From Holophagaceae bacterium (lineage in GTDB: Bacteria > Acidobacteriota > Holophagae > Holophagales > Holophagaceae), in NCBI GenBank assembly GCA_016722505.1, contig JADKJH010000001.1:1540429-1604428 (forward strand): a DNA stretch of 64,000 bases. The letters run 5' to 3'. This document shows, piece by piece, positions 30,801 to 41,880 of the stretch. The position numbers and the translations under genes were made by a program. The first letter of the stretch is position 1; every line of letters starts with the position of its first letter. Under the pieces are notes generated by a model. The model did no database searches, was not told where the DNA came from, and saw only the letters and a list, made by a program, of their open reading frames with translations.

Positions 30801-32783
30801 TGGCCCACGCTGGTGACCAATACCGCCGGGGACTTCCCTGTCGCCGGAACCGCCAATACTTGGGGCCTAACGGATGTGATGCAGGTAGCTACGCCTAACA
30901 TGGGCGGCCGATCACGCTTCTTCTTCACGGGCAACTATGTGGGCACTTCCGAGTCCGACCCCACCAACTATTGGAAACTGGGCTTCGCAAGCTCCACCGG
31001 CCTGACCTTCACCAGCACAGGTGCTACGGTGGCTGCCAGCCAGCCAATCCATGTACCGACCAACTCGTTGTGGGTTCCTGCCGAAGCCAATGGACACTTC
31101 AACCTGTTGAACACTCTGACCACGCCAGCAGGTGGTTCCGGTTACACAGATATCCCATTCAGTGGTATCCGCGGGTATGTGGATAATTCTCTTCGTGGAA
31201 CCATCGCGGCTCGTCCCGACGCTATTACCCCCGATTACGTTACGACCATGGGATGGGCATGTATTGGAGTTGGAGCAAGAGACAACAACTCATTCCAGCA
31301 GAACTGGGTTCGCGACAATTATGTGAACCCGGCGCTCTTGAATACAGCAGCGAATGACAGTGTCTTCTTCCTGTGGATGAAGCAGGATTCTGGCGGCCTG
31401 GATGCCTATGGCACCTACGCGGGTTCCTATTTGAATGCAGGAAGCCTCTATGGGGCAGGCGGTCACACCACCGCCCCGGCTTTTGATATGTACAATGCCG
31501 GCGCTCGTGGCCTTACCGACACCCAAGCTCAGATCTCATTCTCGGAAATCGGCACCCAGTTGGGTGGTGTGAACCAGGCCATCAATAGTGGTATTGGCAT
31601 GGGCGGCTGGGCCATCACCCAGTTCGAGCAGCTTCGCGCCTTGGCAGCTGCCCCGGCCCAGTATGGGAATGCGCCGAGGGCCCGCCTCGTGGATCCCACC
31701 ATGGTCTCCACGGGTTCGGACAACACAGTGGCATCGTTTGATATCGCCACAGCACCCACCAATGAAGGCATCGTATCTAACAGCCTGATCGTGTATGCCA
31801 TCAAGAACCGCGGAACCGATGCCTATGGGAATTCGCTCCTTGGCGAGGCGGGCATCGAACCCGGCGCGCCGGTGCTGGCCCAGTGGTGGAACAACATGAG
31901 CCACGCGGATGTTGGCGCTACAGGCTTCCCAGGAGTTTTAACGAATTACACCACCAGCTTCCTCCCTGCGGGTTACCAGGAAGTCATCGAGCTGAAGCAC
32001 AACTTCATCGGTAAGTTGATGTACCCAGACGTTGCTACAACTTCGGTTCAGAAGGTGGTTCTCTCCACGGGCATCATCGCCCCCAAAGGTGATGTGTTGT
32101 TGAACAACGCCATTCCAGTGGTTACGCCCGTACGCCAGTTGGCCATCAATGACATGATGATCAACACGGCCACGGGCACGACAGCCATCGGCACCAAGCT
32201 GGACATCTTCAATGGCACGGCGGACCTCAGCGCCAACGGTTTGAACTTTGGTACCCCGCAGGGTGGCCTGCCCAGCTTCAAGCTGGTGAATGGCAATGGT
32301 GTGGCGGCTTCGGATTACCGGATCCACGGTGATTCCAATGTTCAGATCACCTGGCAGCCTGGCGTGAACGATCTTCGCAGCCCCAGCGGCTACATTGTGA
32401 CCATTTACAATGTGGCCAACGGTAATGCCACGGGCGGAAGACCCATTCATATTCTGCACATGGGTCATAAGGGCGGTATCGGTGCCATCCAGACCCTGAA
32501 CCTGCCCAGTTTCCGAGCGCTTGATCCCCTCGCTCCCGGAGTTGGCACCAATTACAATGCCTACTTTGCCGTTAAAGTACGGAATGTCTGGATGAATGGC
32601 ACCGAAGGCCCGGATAGCAAGGGCTTTGATATGGCCAAGGAACCCTTTGCTACGCGTTATCCCATGGCGTGGGCTGATTGTCTGTCTGGTGTCTTCGCAG
32701 TCAATTATGGGATCACGGCACCCGCCTATGCCCCCATTGTCCCGGTTGTGCCCGTTCCAGGGAGTTCTAACGCGAATCCCTGA
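27818..32783 (+). CDS. giant surface lipoprotein, copy 2 (one indel)
   Basis: Corrected length is 1,654 residues. The signal peptide has lipobox Cys25 (MIGC). Cadherin/Ig-like repeats (SAVDPEGDAITF, TDLDPEGDTITI, TATDDGVGG) fill about residues 45-590. Then follow a middle region that diverges between copies (YQLGRYLYCFTGQPNAYNF; CAQSEVN near 850) and a conserved C-terminus (KEPFATRYPMAWADCLSGVF). A single extra G at 28150-28153 breaks the frame; removing it gives one continuous frame. TTAGGAGG before the ATG is a strong ribosome site. It is most similar to copy 3 beyond the shared 5' unit. Function is unknown; the secretion signal and repeats point to a cell-surface role. Confidence 0.75.
27835..29596 (+). 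repeat. near-identical 1.76-kb unit, copy 2
   Basis: Member of the four-copy repeat that codes for the signal peptide and Ig/cadherin-like half of the lipoproteins. It carries one extra G relative to copy 4. Similarity to copy 3 continues about 350 bases beyond this block. Confidence 0.9.
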
Positions 32784-32799
32784 TATCAGTTAGGTGTAT

Positions 32800-32827
32800 A
32801 AAAGCCCCCGCTCCGGCGGGGGTTTTT
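32800..32827 (+). terminator. terminator of lipoprotein copy 2
   Basis: AAAAGCCCCCGC, loop TCCG, GCGGGGG, then TTTTT, starting 17 bases after the stop. Confidence 0.9.
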
Positions 32828-32910
32828 CGTTAGCCGGACTATGCAGACATCTTTTGGCAGAGCACCTAAATCAACAGCTGTAGTCGTAATTGGGCAACCA
32901 CTGATTTTGC

Positions 32911-32939
32911 TTGCGGGGAGGCTGTGCGAGCGTTGATAC
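32911..32939 (+). promoter_or_regulatory. promoter of lipoprotein copy 3
   Basis: TTGCGG at 32911-32916, a 17-base spacer, TGATAC at 32934-32939, followed by TTACAGGGTCTATTTGGG. It aligns base for base in layout with the copy 2 and copy 4 promoters. Confidence 0.65.
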
Positions 32940-33047
32940 TTACAGGGTCTATTTGGGCCCCATATTCGTATGGAGCGCTTTTTGCTTATAACCCACAAAT
33001 ATGTCCGGCTTTAGCTTCCGGTCTAACTCTCTCTTTTTGGAGGTTCC

Positions 33048-36000
33048 ATGAACCAATCTTCTTTCCGGAATGCATTAGGCATTTCGGCCCTCACGGCGTT
33101 TTCGCTGGTGATGATCGGCTGCGGCGGGTCGTCTTCGTCGGCCCCGACAGCCAGCAATGCGGCTCCGGGCAGCGTGACGATCTCTGGCGCCAACACCGCC
33201 GTGACCGCCCACTCATCCATCTACAACCTGTCGGCTGTGGATCCCGAGGGTGATGCGATCACCTTCAGCACCACCACCGCGGGCGCGACGATCTCCGGAT
33301 CTGTGCTGACCTTCACACCCACTGTTGTGGCCCCTGCTTCCGCACCTGCGATTATCTCGGTCATCGCGACGGACTCCAAGGGAGCTGCTTCTCCCGCCAA
33401 GACCGCTTCGGTGGTCGTGACGGCGAATGTGGCGCCTCACTTCACCAGCGCGCCTCCGACCTCGGGTCTGGTGGGCCTGGCTTTGAGCTACACCCCATCA
33501 CGGATTTGGATCCAGAGGGTGACACCATCACCATCACCAAGACCGCGGGTCCCGGGACTTTCTCGGGTGGCGTTCTGACCTACACGCCCGTCCTGGCGGA
33601 TGTGGCAGCGAATCCGACCTTCACGTTCTCGGCCAATGATGGCCATGGCGGCGTGACGGTGCAGACGTTCACCCTTCCGGTGGTGAGCAACAACACGAAG
33701 CCAAATATCACCACGGCGACGATTCCTGATGTCCACCTGAACCACAACATCTCGCTGCAGCTTACGGCGACGGATGATGGCGTGGGCGGCTCGGCGCTGA
33801 CCTGGACGCTCGTCTCCCCGGTGGCGGGTTTCTCGCTGTCCTCCGGCGGGTTGTTGACGTCGAGTTCCAGCACACTGGGCCCGCACACTGACCGTGCGAG
33901 TGACGGATGTGGGTGGACTGTGGGATGAAAAAGACCTTCTCCAGCAGCTTCCTGGCTGATAGCAAGCCGAACTTCTCGACGCAGACGTACACCGAGACGG
34001 TGACGGGCGTGCAGTTCCATGATCCAGCGAACCTGCGACAGGAAATCACGGGGTACAACCGTTTCAACTTCCTGGACACGAACGCGGCGAACAGCGAGTA
34101 CGTGACGTTGGCCGGGAACAAGGGATGGCGCGCGGGCGTGACGGCGACAGACGCTGAGAACGACCAGGTGGTGTACACGGTGAAGGTAAATTCGGTGTTC
34201 CGATTCGGATCGCCGTTCGTGGCAACCACGGATCAGAATGCATCGCCAGCGGGCGGCCGCTATCCGTATGTCGTGCCGGGAACCGGGGCGGACACGCGGG
34301 TACCGGGCGAAATCGTGTGGCGTCCAGGCAATGGCCAGGGCAACCCGGGAACCAACGGCGCGGTGATGACGGTGGGAATGAACAAGGACGCGCTGCAGGG
34401 AACCTTGCTTCCCGGCTTCCCGTCCAGGATCCGGCGAACTGGTCGTTCACGATCATCGCGGATCAGCTGATCGGCGGAGTGGTCACGCCTGGACAGTCCC
34501 AGGAGACGACGCTGGTGATCAAGGTCCAGCCGAACCACCAGCCTTCCATCGGAGCGCTGACGACGATCAATATCCCGACGATCACGGCAGGCGTGAACAC
34601 AGGAGCAGGGACAGCGAGTGCGCCGAACGTGGGTCGCCCGGCGATCCAGGAGCCGGTAGCCAGCGATACGGCGACGCCGGGAACGCCGAGCAAGTGGATC
34701 TGGGCCATCGGAGCGCCAGGGACGGCGGGATCGGACACGAACATCGCGGATCCGAACACCAACGCCAACCACGGCCACCAGGACGCGATCCAGGTGTTCT
34801 TCGGCAACGCGCCGTACAACACGGTCAATGGTATCGGTGTGCTGACGGTCGGCAATTACCCGACCTTCGACACCACGGGCAACTACCCCAACGTGCTGAC
34901 CTCCGGGACGATCCCGAATGGGTTCTACAATCCGTGGCTGGGCGCGATTCCAAGCCCCGCGACCTACACCGTGGCCTGGGCGCCGATCCGCATCCAGTAC
35001 CAGTTGGGCCGCTACCTGTACTGCTTCACCGGCCAGCCGAACGCCTACAATTTCCCGTTGAAGGTCGAGGACCAGTACACGCTATCCAGCACCAACGCCG
35101 TGAACATCTTCCCGATCTTTGGTACGGTCAAGTTCTTCAACAGTCGCTTCCGTTTCCGCTTGGATGACGCGACTGATGAGAGCTACGCGGCCCGCAGGGG
35201 TAATTTCACCGCCAGCGGCAACTACAACAGTGACTATGCACTCGCCACGAGCATTCCCCGCTACACGTTCAACTACCTGCCCATCGGCGTCAGCGCAGCC
35301 ACAGGCAATGCGGAAGCCCTGACCAGCAGTGGCACGTCCACCTATGGTTCGAACCTGTTCGGCCGAGCCAATCCCACCGTGTCCGGCGCTCCAGCCTCGG
35401 GTTACGGTAGCTACGCCGGTGGCTATTTCGCTCCGGGCCAGTGGGGTGCGGGCTCCCTGCTGACGGCGGGTAACTGGCACACCCTGGATGGCTTGAGTTC
35501 CAATGCAGGCCCCGGTTCCTTGGGAATCTTTTTCACGTCCCCAGGCAACCCCCTGAACGCCCTCTTCAATGCCGCTTCTAAAGCAGCGGCTGTGGTGGGT
35601 ACGAGTTCCGGCGCAGCCAACACTTACACCCAGTTCGTGGGTGCTTCCGCCGCGCCGATCTCCGTAGCCATTCCGGCTGCGCGCTACTCCAACAACGAGG
35701 CAGACGCTCGTGTCATCCCCTCCAATTCGCCTTACCTCTTCAACGTAACGGGGCTGACTTACGCCTATGGCGGCGTGGGGAACCTCCTGGCGGCTATCCC
35801 GGGTAATGACGGCTACAATGCACCGCGCTACCCTGATTTCCCTCACCAGGGCGGCATTGACGCCAGCTTGTTTGCACTCCTTGGGGGTGGCCCCGGTGTC
35901 TTCCAGCTAGCTGCGGTCTACGGGTTGCCCCTCCACTGGGCCTATGGATGCGCCCAGAGCGAAGTGAACGCCCAGCGTGTGCTGGCAGGTCGTCCCGTCT

Positions 36001-38069
36001 TCTACAGTGGAACCGCCACGGTGGGTGCGGTGGACGTGGACCAGCTGGCTTTGGTCGCCCCGACCTCCCGGCTACGCCTGAGCTTCACCTGGCCAACTCT
36101 GGTGACCAATACTGCACCCGGTTATCCCGACAATGGCACTGCCAACACCTGGGGCACCACCGACGTCATGGAAGTGGCCACTCCCAACATGGGCGGTCGT
36201 TCCCGCTTCTTCTTCACGGGCAACTACAATGGCACCTCTGAGACGGATGCCACCAACTACTGGAAGCTGGGCTACGCCCAGCCCACAGGGTTGACCTTCG
36301 CAGGCACACGCGCGACCGTTGCCCCCAGCCAGCCCATCCACACGGTGACCCATGCTCTGTGGGTGCCCGCCGACCCCAACGGCCACTTCAACCTGCTGAA
36401 CACGCTTACTACCCCGGCAGGAGGTTCAGGCTATACAGATCTGCCCTTCAGTGGCATCCGTGGTTACTTGGCTGCATCTGTGAACGGCAGCCTGGGAGCC
36501 ATACCCGATGGCCAGACTCATATTGTTGATACCACTCGGTTCTATTCAGGGCTGTCGGTTGCGTCCAATAGTGCCAACCTCCCCCAGACCGCAATTGCTC
36601 AGCTAGGCATTGGCGATGACCGCAATGTCAACCCAGCCTTGCTCGACACTGGGTCGAATGATAGCGCTTTCTTCCTTTGGTTGAAGCAGGATCCCACCAT
36701 TCTGGATGCCTATGGCACCTATGCCGGTTCTTACCTCAATGGCGGCGCCTCCAGCGTGCTCGCGGTGGGCGGCCATACAGCCGCGCCAAGCTTCACCATG
36801 GGCGCCGGCCTGACGGACACCCAATCCCAGATTTCCTTTTCGGAAATCGGGACCCAGCTCGGTGGCGTGAACCAGGCCATCAACAGTGGCATTGGTATGG
36901 GTGGATGGGCCATTACCCAGTTCGAGCAGCTGCGCTCTCTCGTGGCGGCTCCTGCCCAGTATGGCAATGCTCCAAGAGCGCGCCTAGTGGATCCCACCAT
37001 GGTATCCACGGGGTCGGACACTACGGTGGCTACCTTCGACAATGCCACAGCGAACACCTATGACGGCATTGTGTCCAACAGCCTGGTCGTGTATGCCATT
37101 CAGAACCGCGGTACGGATGCCTACGGCAATTCGCTCTTGGGTGAAGCTGGCATCGAGCCCGGAGCCCCTGTGCTCGCGCAGTGGTGGAACAACTTGACCC
37201 ATGCGGATGTTGGCGCCACTGGCTTCCCCCAGGTGCTGGCCAGCTATACATCGAGCTTCCTGCCATCCGGATACCAGGAGGTCGTCGAGCTGAAGCACAA
37301 CTTCATCGGCAAGCTGATGCCGCCGAACGCGCCTGGTGGCAACATCCAGAAGGTTGTCCTGTCCACGGGCATCATCGCTCCTAAGGGCGATGCACTGCTG
37401 AACAACGCGATCCCAGTGGTCACCCCCGTCCGGCAGTTGGCCATCAATGATATGAAGATCAATACGGCCACGGGCACGACGGCTATTGGCACCAAATTGG
37501 ATATTTTCAACGGCACGGCGGATCCCGCGACGGCCAATGGTCTTAATTTCGGCACACCACAGGGTGGCATCCCCAGCTACAAGCTCGTGGATGGAAACAG
37601 CCTCGGATCAGACAACCGTCTGCATGGTGATTCCAATATCCAGATCACCTGGCAGCCAGGCGTCAACGATCTACGCAATCCAAGCGGCTACATCGTGACC
37701 CTCTACGTCCCGAACAACGGCCTCACGCTTCAATACCTGCCGATACAGACCATCTACATGGGCCACAAGGGCGGCATCGGTGCGATCCAGACACTCAATC
37801 TGCCCAGTTTCCGAGCCATGTTGCCGACCTTCGGAACCGGCAGCCACCCCTTCGCGGTGAAGGTGCGGAATGTGTGGATGAACGGCAATGAGGGTCCAGA
37901 TACCAAGGGCTTTGATATGGCCAAGGAACCCTTCGCGACGCGGTATCCCATGGCTTGGGCCGACTGCCTGTCCGGCGTGTTCGTGGTGAATATGGGAGTC
38001 GCGGCTCCCGTCTATGCCCCCGTCGCTCCGGGTGGTGGCTCTAGCCTTCTGCCAGTCTCCCTCCCTTGA
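33048..38069 (+). CDS. giant surface lipoprotein, copy 3 (four indels)
   Basis: Corrected length is about 1,674 residues, with the same plan as copy 2: lipoprotein signal, Ig/cadherin-like repeats, variable middle, conserved C-terminus. Breaks relative to the intact unit: one base lost near 33495, two lost near 33882, one A gained in the run at 33928-33932, one C lost near 34419. All fall in the repeated 5' unit; downstream, more than 3.6 kb is open. The middle has a copy-specific insertion (YAYGGVGNLLAAIPGNDGY and onward) near residue 900. TTTGGAGG precedes the ATG. As in the other copies, no enzymatic motif is visible. Confidence 0.72.
33065..34822 (+). repeat. near-identical 1.76-kb unit, copy 3
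   Basis: Third member of the repeat. It is 3 bases short of 1,761 because of the net indels; otherwise colinear, with one visible Val-to-Ala change near the end (NTNANHGH). Confidence 0.9.
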
Positions 38070-38125
38070 TCTCCATCGATCTAAGGCACTCTGACTGAGT
38101 GGTTGGTTTTTCCAGGCCACTCAAC

Positions 38126-38162
38126 AACAAAAGCCCTCGCTTCGGCGGGGGCTTTTTGTTGT
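38126..38162 (+). terminator. terminator of lipoprotein copy 3
   Basis: AAAAGCCCTCGC, loop TTCG, GCGGGGGCTTTTTG, about 55 bases after the stop. It has one mismatch in the stem compared with the copy 1 version. Confidence 0.88.
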
Positions 38163-38301
38163 ACAGAAAGGGTCGATTGTCTCGCGATCCGCAGGCGCCT
38201 TGATCGCGAGTTGGCCATGATGGGATCCATATTGGACACTTGGGCTCTGCGGTCCTTCGCGTTAAAGTGGAGGTTTGGGCTTTGTGCCTGGGAGAGCTTG
38301 C

Positions 38302-38934
38302 ATGGCCGCCAAAAAACCTGTTTCGCGGAATACGCCCCCTCGGCCTTTCCACAAGGATCCAAATACCCTTAGGATTTTGGATGCCGGCTACAAGCTCCAG
38401 AAGGCGGGAAGCCTGCAACAGGCGGAACTGCTTTATCAAAAAGTCTTGATGGCTGAGCCTGGCAACCCCTTTTCCCTTTATGCTTTGGGCACCATCGCAT
38501 TGGATCGAGGAGATCTGGTCAATGCAGTGGCGCTGTTTCGCCAGGCCTGGGCCACTGGCTATACCCATGAAACCGTATCCACCCATTTGGGCATCGCTTT
38601 GCAGTCTCTTGGCCGGTTGGACGAAGCCCTAGAGATATATGAAACCGCGTCAAAACTGGACCCGAAGAACCCACGGTTCCATTCCAATGCCGCAGTGGCG
38701 TTGGCGCAACGGGGAGATCACGAAGGCGCCCTTCAAAGGATTCAGCTCGCTATGAAGCTGAGCCCAAAGTTTGCTCCGGCCTATATGAACGCTGGAATGT
38801 TCCTGAAGTCCCTGGGGCGGCCGGTTGAAGCCGTGGAAATGTTCGAGCGCACCCTCCGCCTCGAACCCAATAATGCCGAGGCCCAAGAGGCATTGCGTTT
38901 GGTGAAACAAAAACCCGCGGTGGAAATCCGATAA
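38302..38934 (+). CDS. TPR repeat protein
   Basis: A 210-residue soluble protein without a signal peptide. After a basic, Pro-rich N-terminus it is made of about five tetratricopeptide repeats (for example GNPFSLYALGTIALDRGDLVNAVALF; PAYMNAGMFLKSLGRPVEAVEMF), which mediate protein-protein contacts. GGGAGAG lies seven bases before the ATG at 38302. It converges on rlmN. The partner is unknown. Confidence 0.8.
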   Translation: MAAKKPVSRNTPPRPFHKDPNTLRILDAGYKLQKAGSLQQAELLYQKVLMAEPGNPFSLYALGTIALDRGDLVNAVALFRQAWATGYTHETVSTHLGIALQSLGRLDEALEIYETASKLDPKNPRFHSNAAVALAQRGDHEGALQRIQLAMKLSPKFAPAYMNAGMFLKSLGRPVEAVEMFERTLRLEPNNAEAQEALRLVKQKPAVEIR

Positions 38935-38986
38935 AAAATGGGGCCGGCAATCGTGCCATCGTGCCGTGCAGGTGTGTGAGGGTGCT

Positions 38987-40073
38987 CTAGGTACTCCGCC
39001 CTTTGATCAACTGCCCGCAGGCACCGGCCACATCCTGACCCCGTGAGCGCCGTACGCTGACCGTGAGACCGGCTTTTTGGCCAGGATCTGGCAGAGCTCG
39101 CCGATGCGGTGCTCGGACGGTGGCTCAAAGCCAGACCTTCGTGCGGGTTGAAGGGAATCAGATTGATTTTGGAAGGGAAACGCTTAGCAAAGCGGGCTAG
39201 CCGGTGGCCGTCTTCTGGGCTGTCGGTCACCCCTTTCAGCAATACGTATTCCAACGTGATGCGTTCGTTTTTTTCGAGCGGGAATTGATTCAAGGACTCG
39301 GATAGAGCCGAGAGATTCCATGCGCGATTTACCGGCATGATGCGTGACCGATAGGCATCGGTGGTGGCATTTAGGCTCAGGGCTAGGCGCGGCCGTTTCG
39401 TGTAGGCGCCCATGCGCTCGATACCGCTCACCAGGCCCGATGTGGAAACCGTAATGCGCTTAGGTGAAAGCCCCAGCCCACGGGCATCCGTGAGAATGCG
39501 AAAAGCCTTCATCACGTTGTCCAAGTTGTGAAGTGGTTCGCCCATGCCCATGAACACGAGGTTTACGGGCGTTGATGCAGAATGGTTGTGGGCTTTGAGC
39601 ATGGTCATCACCTGCCCCACAATTTCTCCGGCGGATAGGTTTCGCAGGATTCCCATCAAGCCCGTGGCACAGAAGGTACAACCCATGGCGCAACCGACTT
39701 GGCTGGAGAGGCAGAGTGTTGTGCGCGTTCCGTAGGGCATGTGGACGCCCTCGACCAGCTTTCCATCTGTAAGGCGGAAAACGTGCTTCGTGGAGCCATC
39801 GTCGCTAGCGATGCTTTCGGTGACTTCGGGCCAGCGGAGTTCGGTGGCCGATTCCAGTTTGGTGCGCAGAGCATGGGGCAGATTCGAGCATTGATTCCAG
39901 GATGCGAAGCGATGGCGATACAGCCCTTCAAAGATTTGATCACCCCGGAAGACGGGTTCGCCTAGTGCATGCATCCAAGCACGAAGCTCTTCACGCTCCA
40001 ACTCTGTTGGTTGGAGTTCAGAAAGGACGAGCTCAGGGGCAGGGCTGTCCCATGCCCGGGCTTTGGATACCAT
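38987..40073 (-). CDS. rlmN: 23S rRNA (adenine2503-C2)-methyltransferase, two frameshifts
   Basis: Corrected length is 362 residues. This radical-SAM enzyme methylates A2503 of 23S rRNA and A37 of some tRNAs. The CX3CX2C cluster motif is GCTFCATG near residue 118; VFMGMGEPLHN follows. Two single-base losses break the C-terminus: near 39145 (after NPHEG) and in the AAAAAGCC stretch near 39080. Restoring both yields the family C-terminus (SGFEPPSEHRIGELCQ, then RRSRGQDVAGACGQL), with the catalytic Cys. The start is not well fixed: ATG at 40073, or GTG at 40085. Its 5' end abuts a small hypothetical gene. Confidence 0.85.
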
Positions 40074-40087
40074 TCCAGCGGCCACCC

Positions 40088-40345
40088 TTAATCCAGCGCT
40101 ATGCGAAAGGTCCGCAGAAGGGCTTCATCTTCCGAAGAAAAATCGGTAGAAAGAGGTGCATGCGCAGCTTCCTCTTCCTTGGTGGAACGCAGGGTCACCA
40201 TTGCTTCAAGCGAAAGAGAAAGATCAAATCCGGCAGCCTGAATGAGGGTTGTCAGTTCCCGGCAACGATCATCAAGGACCATGGCGCTGACCAAGGCCTC
40301 ACCCAACTCATCCACGAGACCGCGCAGTTCTTCAGGAATATCCAT
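40088..40345 (-). CDS. small acidic hypothetical protein
   Basis: An 85-residue, acidic, mostly helical protein (PEELRGLVDELGEALVSAM at the start) with a very good ribosome site (AGGAGGGCGCC before ATG). It lies immediately upstream of rlmN on the same strand and probably shares its transcript. I do not recognise a family. Confidence 0.6.
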   Translation of the reverse strand: MDIPEELRGLVDELGEALVSAMVLDDRCRELTTLIQAAGFDLSLSLEAMVTLRSTKEEEAAHAPLSTDFSSEDEALLRTFRIALD

Positions 40346-40392
40346 GGCGCCCTCCTGAACTCATTGTAAGCGGGGAGATCATCAAAGCGGTT

Positions 40393-41826
40393 CTATGCCA
40401 TCCCGAACCAAGTCTTGATCTGCTTGAGCCAGATTTCCCGTAAGAGAGATTTCCGGTCCGCCGAATCTTGGGCATCGCTTTCCTTGGCCCTGGCCTCCAT
40501 GAGATCCACAAGGTGGTGCACCAGGTCTGGTTCGCGCTTCAGGCAGGCTTCAAAGGCGGCCTTGGGAACCTCCAATATCTCCGAGGCAGTCTCAGCCACT
40601 ACCGTAGCGTTGCGGGGAGCCCCCGTAAGCAGGCTGGCTTCGCCAAACCAGGCGCCTGGGCCTAGGGTGGCGATAGTGTCCCAGAAAATACCATTGTAGG
40701 GTTCCATGCGCTCGGCCACTTTCACCACGCCCAACAAGCCGTGCACCACTGCGAAAATGGAATGCCCAGGGTCACCCTCGCGTATGACCCCTTCGCCAGG
40801 CCCAAGCCGCCTCAGCAGAACGCTAGGCTGAAGATCTTGGGACATGCGTGGTGGCAGCCGGAGGAGGGCTAGCAGATCTTGCATCTGGGCTTCGGTGGGA
40901 TGCGATTTCGGGATGAGTTCGGAGGTGGGTCCATTGGGGCCCAGTAGCGGGAAGCCTTCGCGCGGAAGTACGGAAGTCGCAATGCGCGTGGCCAAGTAAA
41001 GGGAATTCCGGCTGTCCCGCCAGCCCAGGGTCCAGTACCGGAATTCAAGTATGGCTCCACCTAGATCGGAACCACACACGACCACTTCCGGCGGGCGATA
41101 GCTGAAGTGGGGAATGCCAGCCAGAGCCGTGGTGAGCTTTTCAATCGCGATATGCAGATCAGCGTTTGGAACGACCACTAGCTTGAAGGACCGCTTGTGG
41201 AGTCCCGTGGGCGCATATAGATTCGTGACCACAGCCTGGGCGATAAGGCGATTGGGGATGATGTCCATATCGCCGAAATCGTTCTTCATCTGCACGGTCC
41301 GCCACGTGATGCCCACTACCTGGCCTACGAGCGTTTCCCGTCCTGGTCCGCCGCGCCAGGAACCTGTGATCTCGATCCAATCCCCTTCCTGGAAAGCCGG
41401 GTCCATGTGCAGGGAGATCCCCGCAAACAAATTCCCAAGGGTCTCTTGCATCGAAAGGCCCACGACCGCCGCGGCGATGGCGCCTGTTCCCAAAAGCTGG
41501 GTGATGCTTACTCCCACCACTTCCTTGAGTACACCGGCGAGCACGAAACCGTAGAGCACCAATACCAGTAAATCGCGCGCAAAGCCGGGCGCAGCGGTCT
41601 TGCGTTCCCGCAGGAGTGGATCAATCAGGAGAAACGTCACCAGCCGCACCGACAGGAATGCGACGCCGGTCCAAAACACGATTCGCGTACCGCTTAGAAA
41701 AACAGGGTGGGGCGTGGTGCTCAATCGAACCATCAGAAAGGAGCCGATGGTCACAATTAACAGCAACAACACCCAAGCCGTGGTGCGGCGGGTTTCGCTC
41801 ACGCGCGTTCTCAGATCTCTGAACAT
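40393..41826 (-). CDS. MscS-type mechanosensitive channel with C-terminal cyclic nucleotide-binding domain
   Basis: A 477-residue protein. Four hydrophobic helices (about 18-145) end in the MscS pore segment (AAVVGLSMQETLGNLFAGI), followed by the MscS beta domain (EGDWIEITG; NDFGDMDIIPNRLIAQAVVTN) and the cytoplasmic part. Residues about 340-455 form a cNMP-binding domain (GPGEGVIREGDPGHSIFAVVHGLLGVV; WFGEASLLTGAPRNATVVAE). It should release solutes on osmotic downshock or conduct ions under nucleotide control, like the bCNG subfamily. No strong ribosome site is seen at the ATG. It is flanked by rlmN and thiE on the same strand. Confidence 0.85.
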   Translation of the reverse strand: MFRDLRTRVSETRRTTAWVLLLLIVTIGSFLMVRLSTTPHPVFLSGTRIVFWTGVAFLSVRLVTFLLIDPLLRERKTAAPGFARDLLVLVLYGFVLAGVLKEVVGVSITQLLGTGAIAAAVVGLSMQETLGNLFAGISLHMDPAFQEGDWIEITGSWRGGPGRETLVGQVVGITWRTVQMKNDFGDMDIIPNRLIAQAVVTNLYAPTGLHKRSFKLVVVPNADLHIAIEKLTTALAGIPHFSYRPPEVVVCGSDLGGAILEFRYWTLGWRDSRNSLYLATRIATSVLPREGFPLLGPNGPTSELIPKSHPTEAQMQDLLALLRLPPRMSQDLQPSVLLRRLGPGEGVIREGDPGHSIFAVVHGLLGVVKVAERMEPYNGIFWDTIATLGPGAWFGEASLLTGAPRNATVVAETASEILEVPKAAFEACLKREPDLVHHLVDLMEARAKESDAQDSADRKSLLREIWLKQIKTWFGMA

Positions 41827-41880
41827 GGAAATGAGTGTGCGCCAAGCTATTGGATCAAAACAACCCTCAAGGTGGATGGC

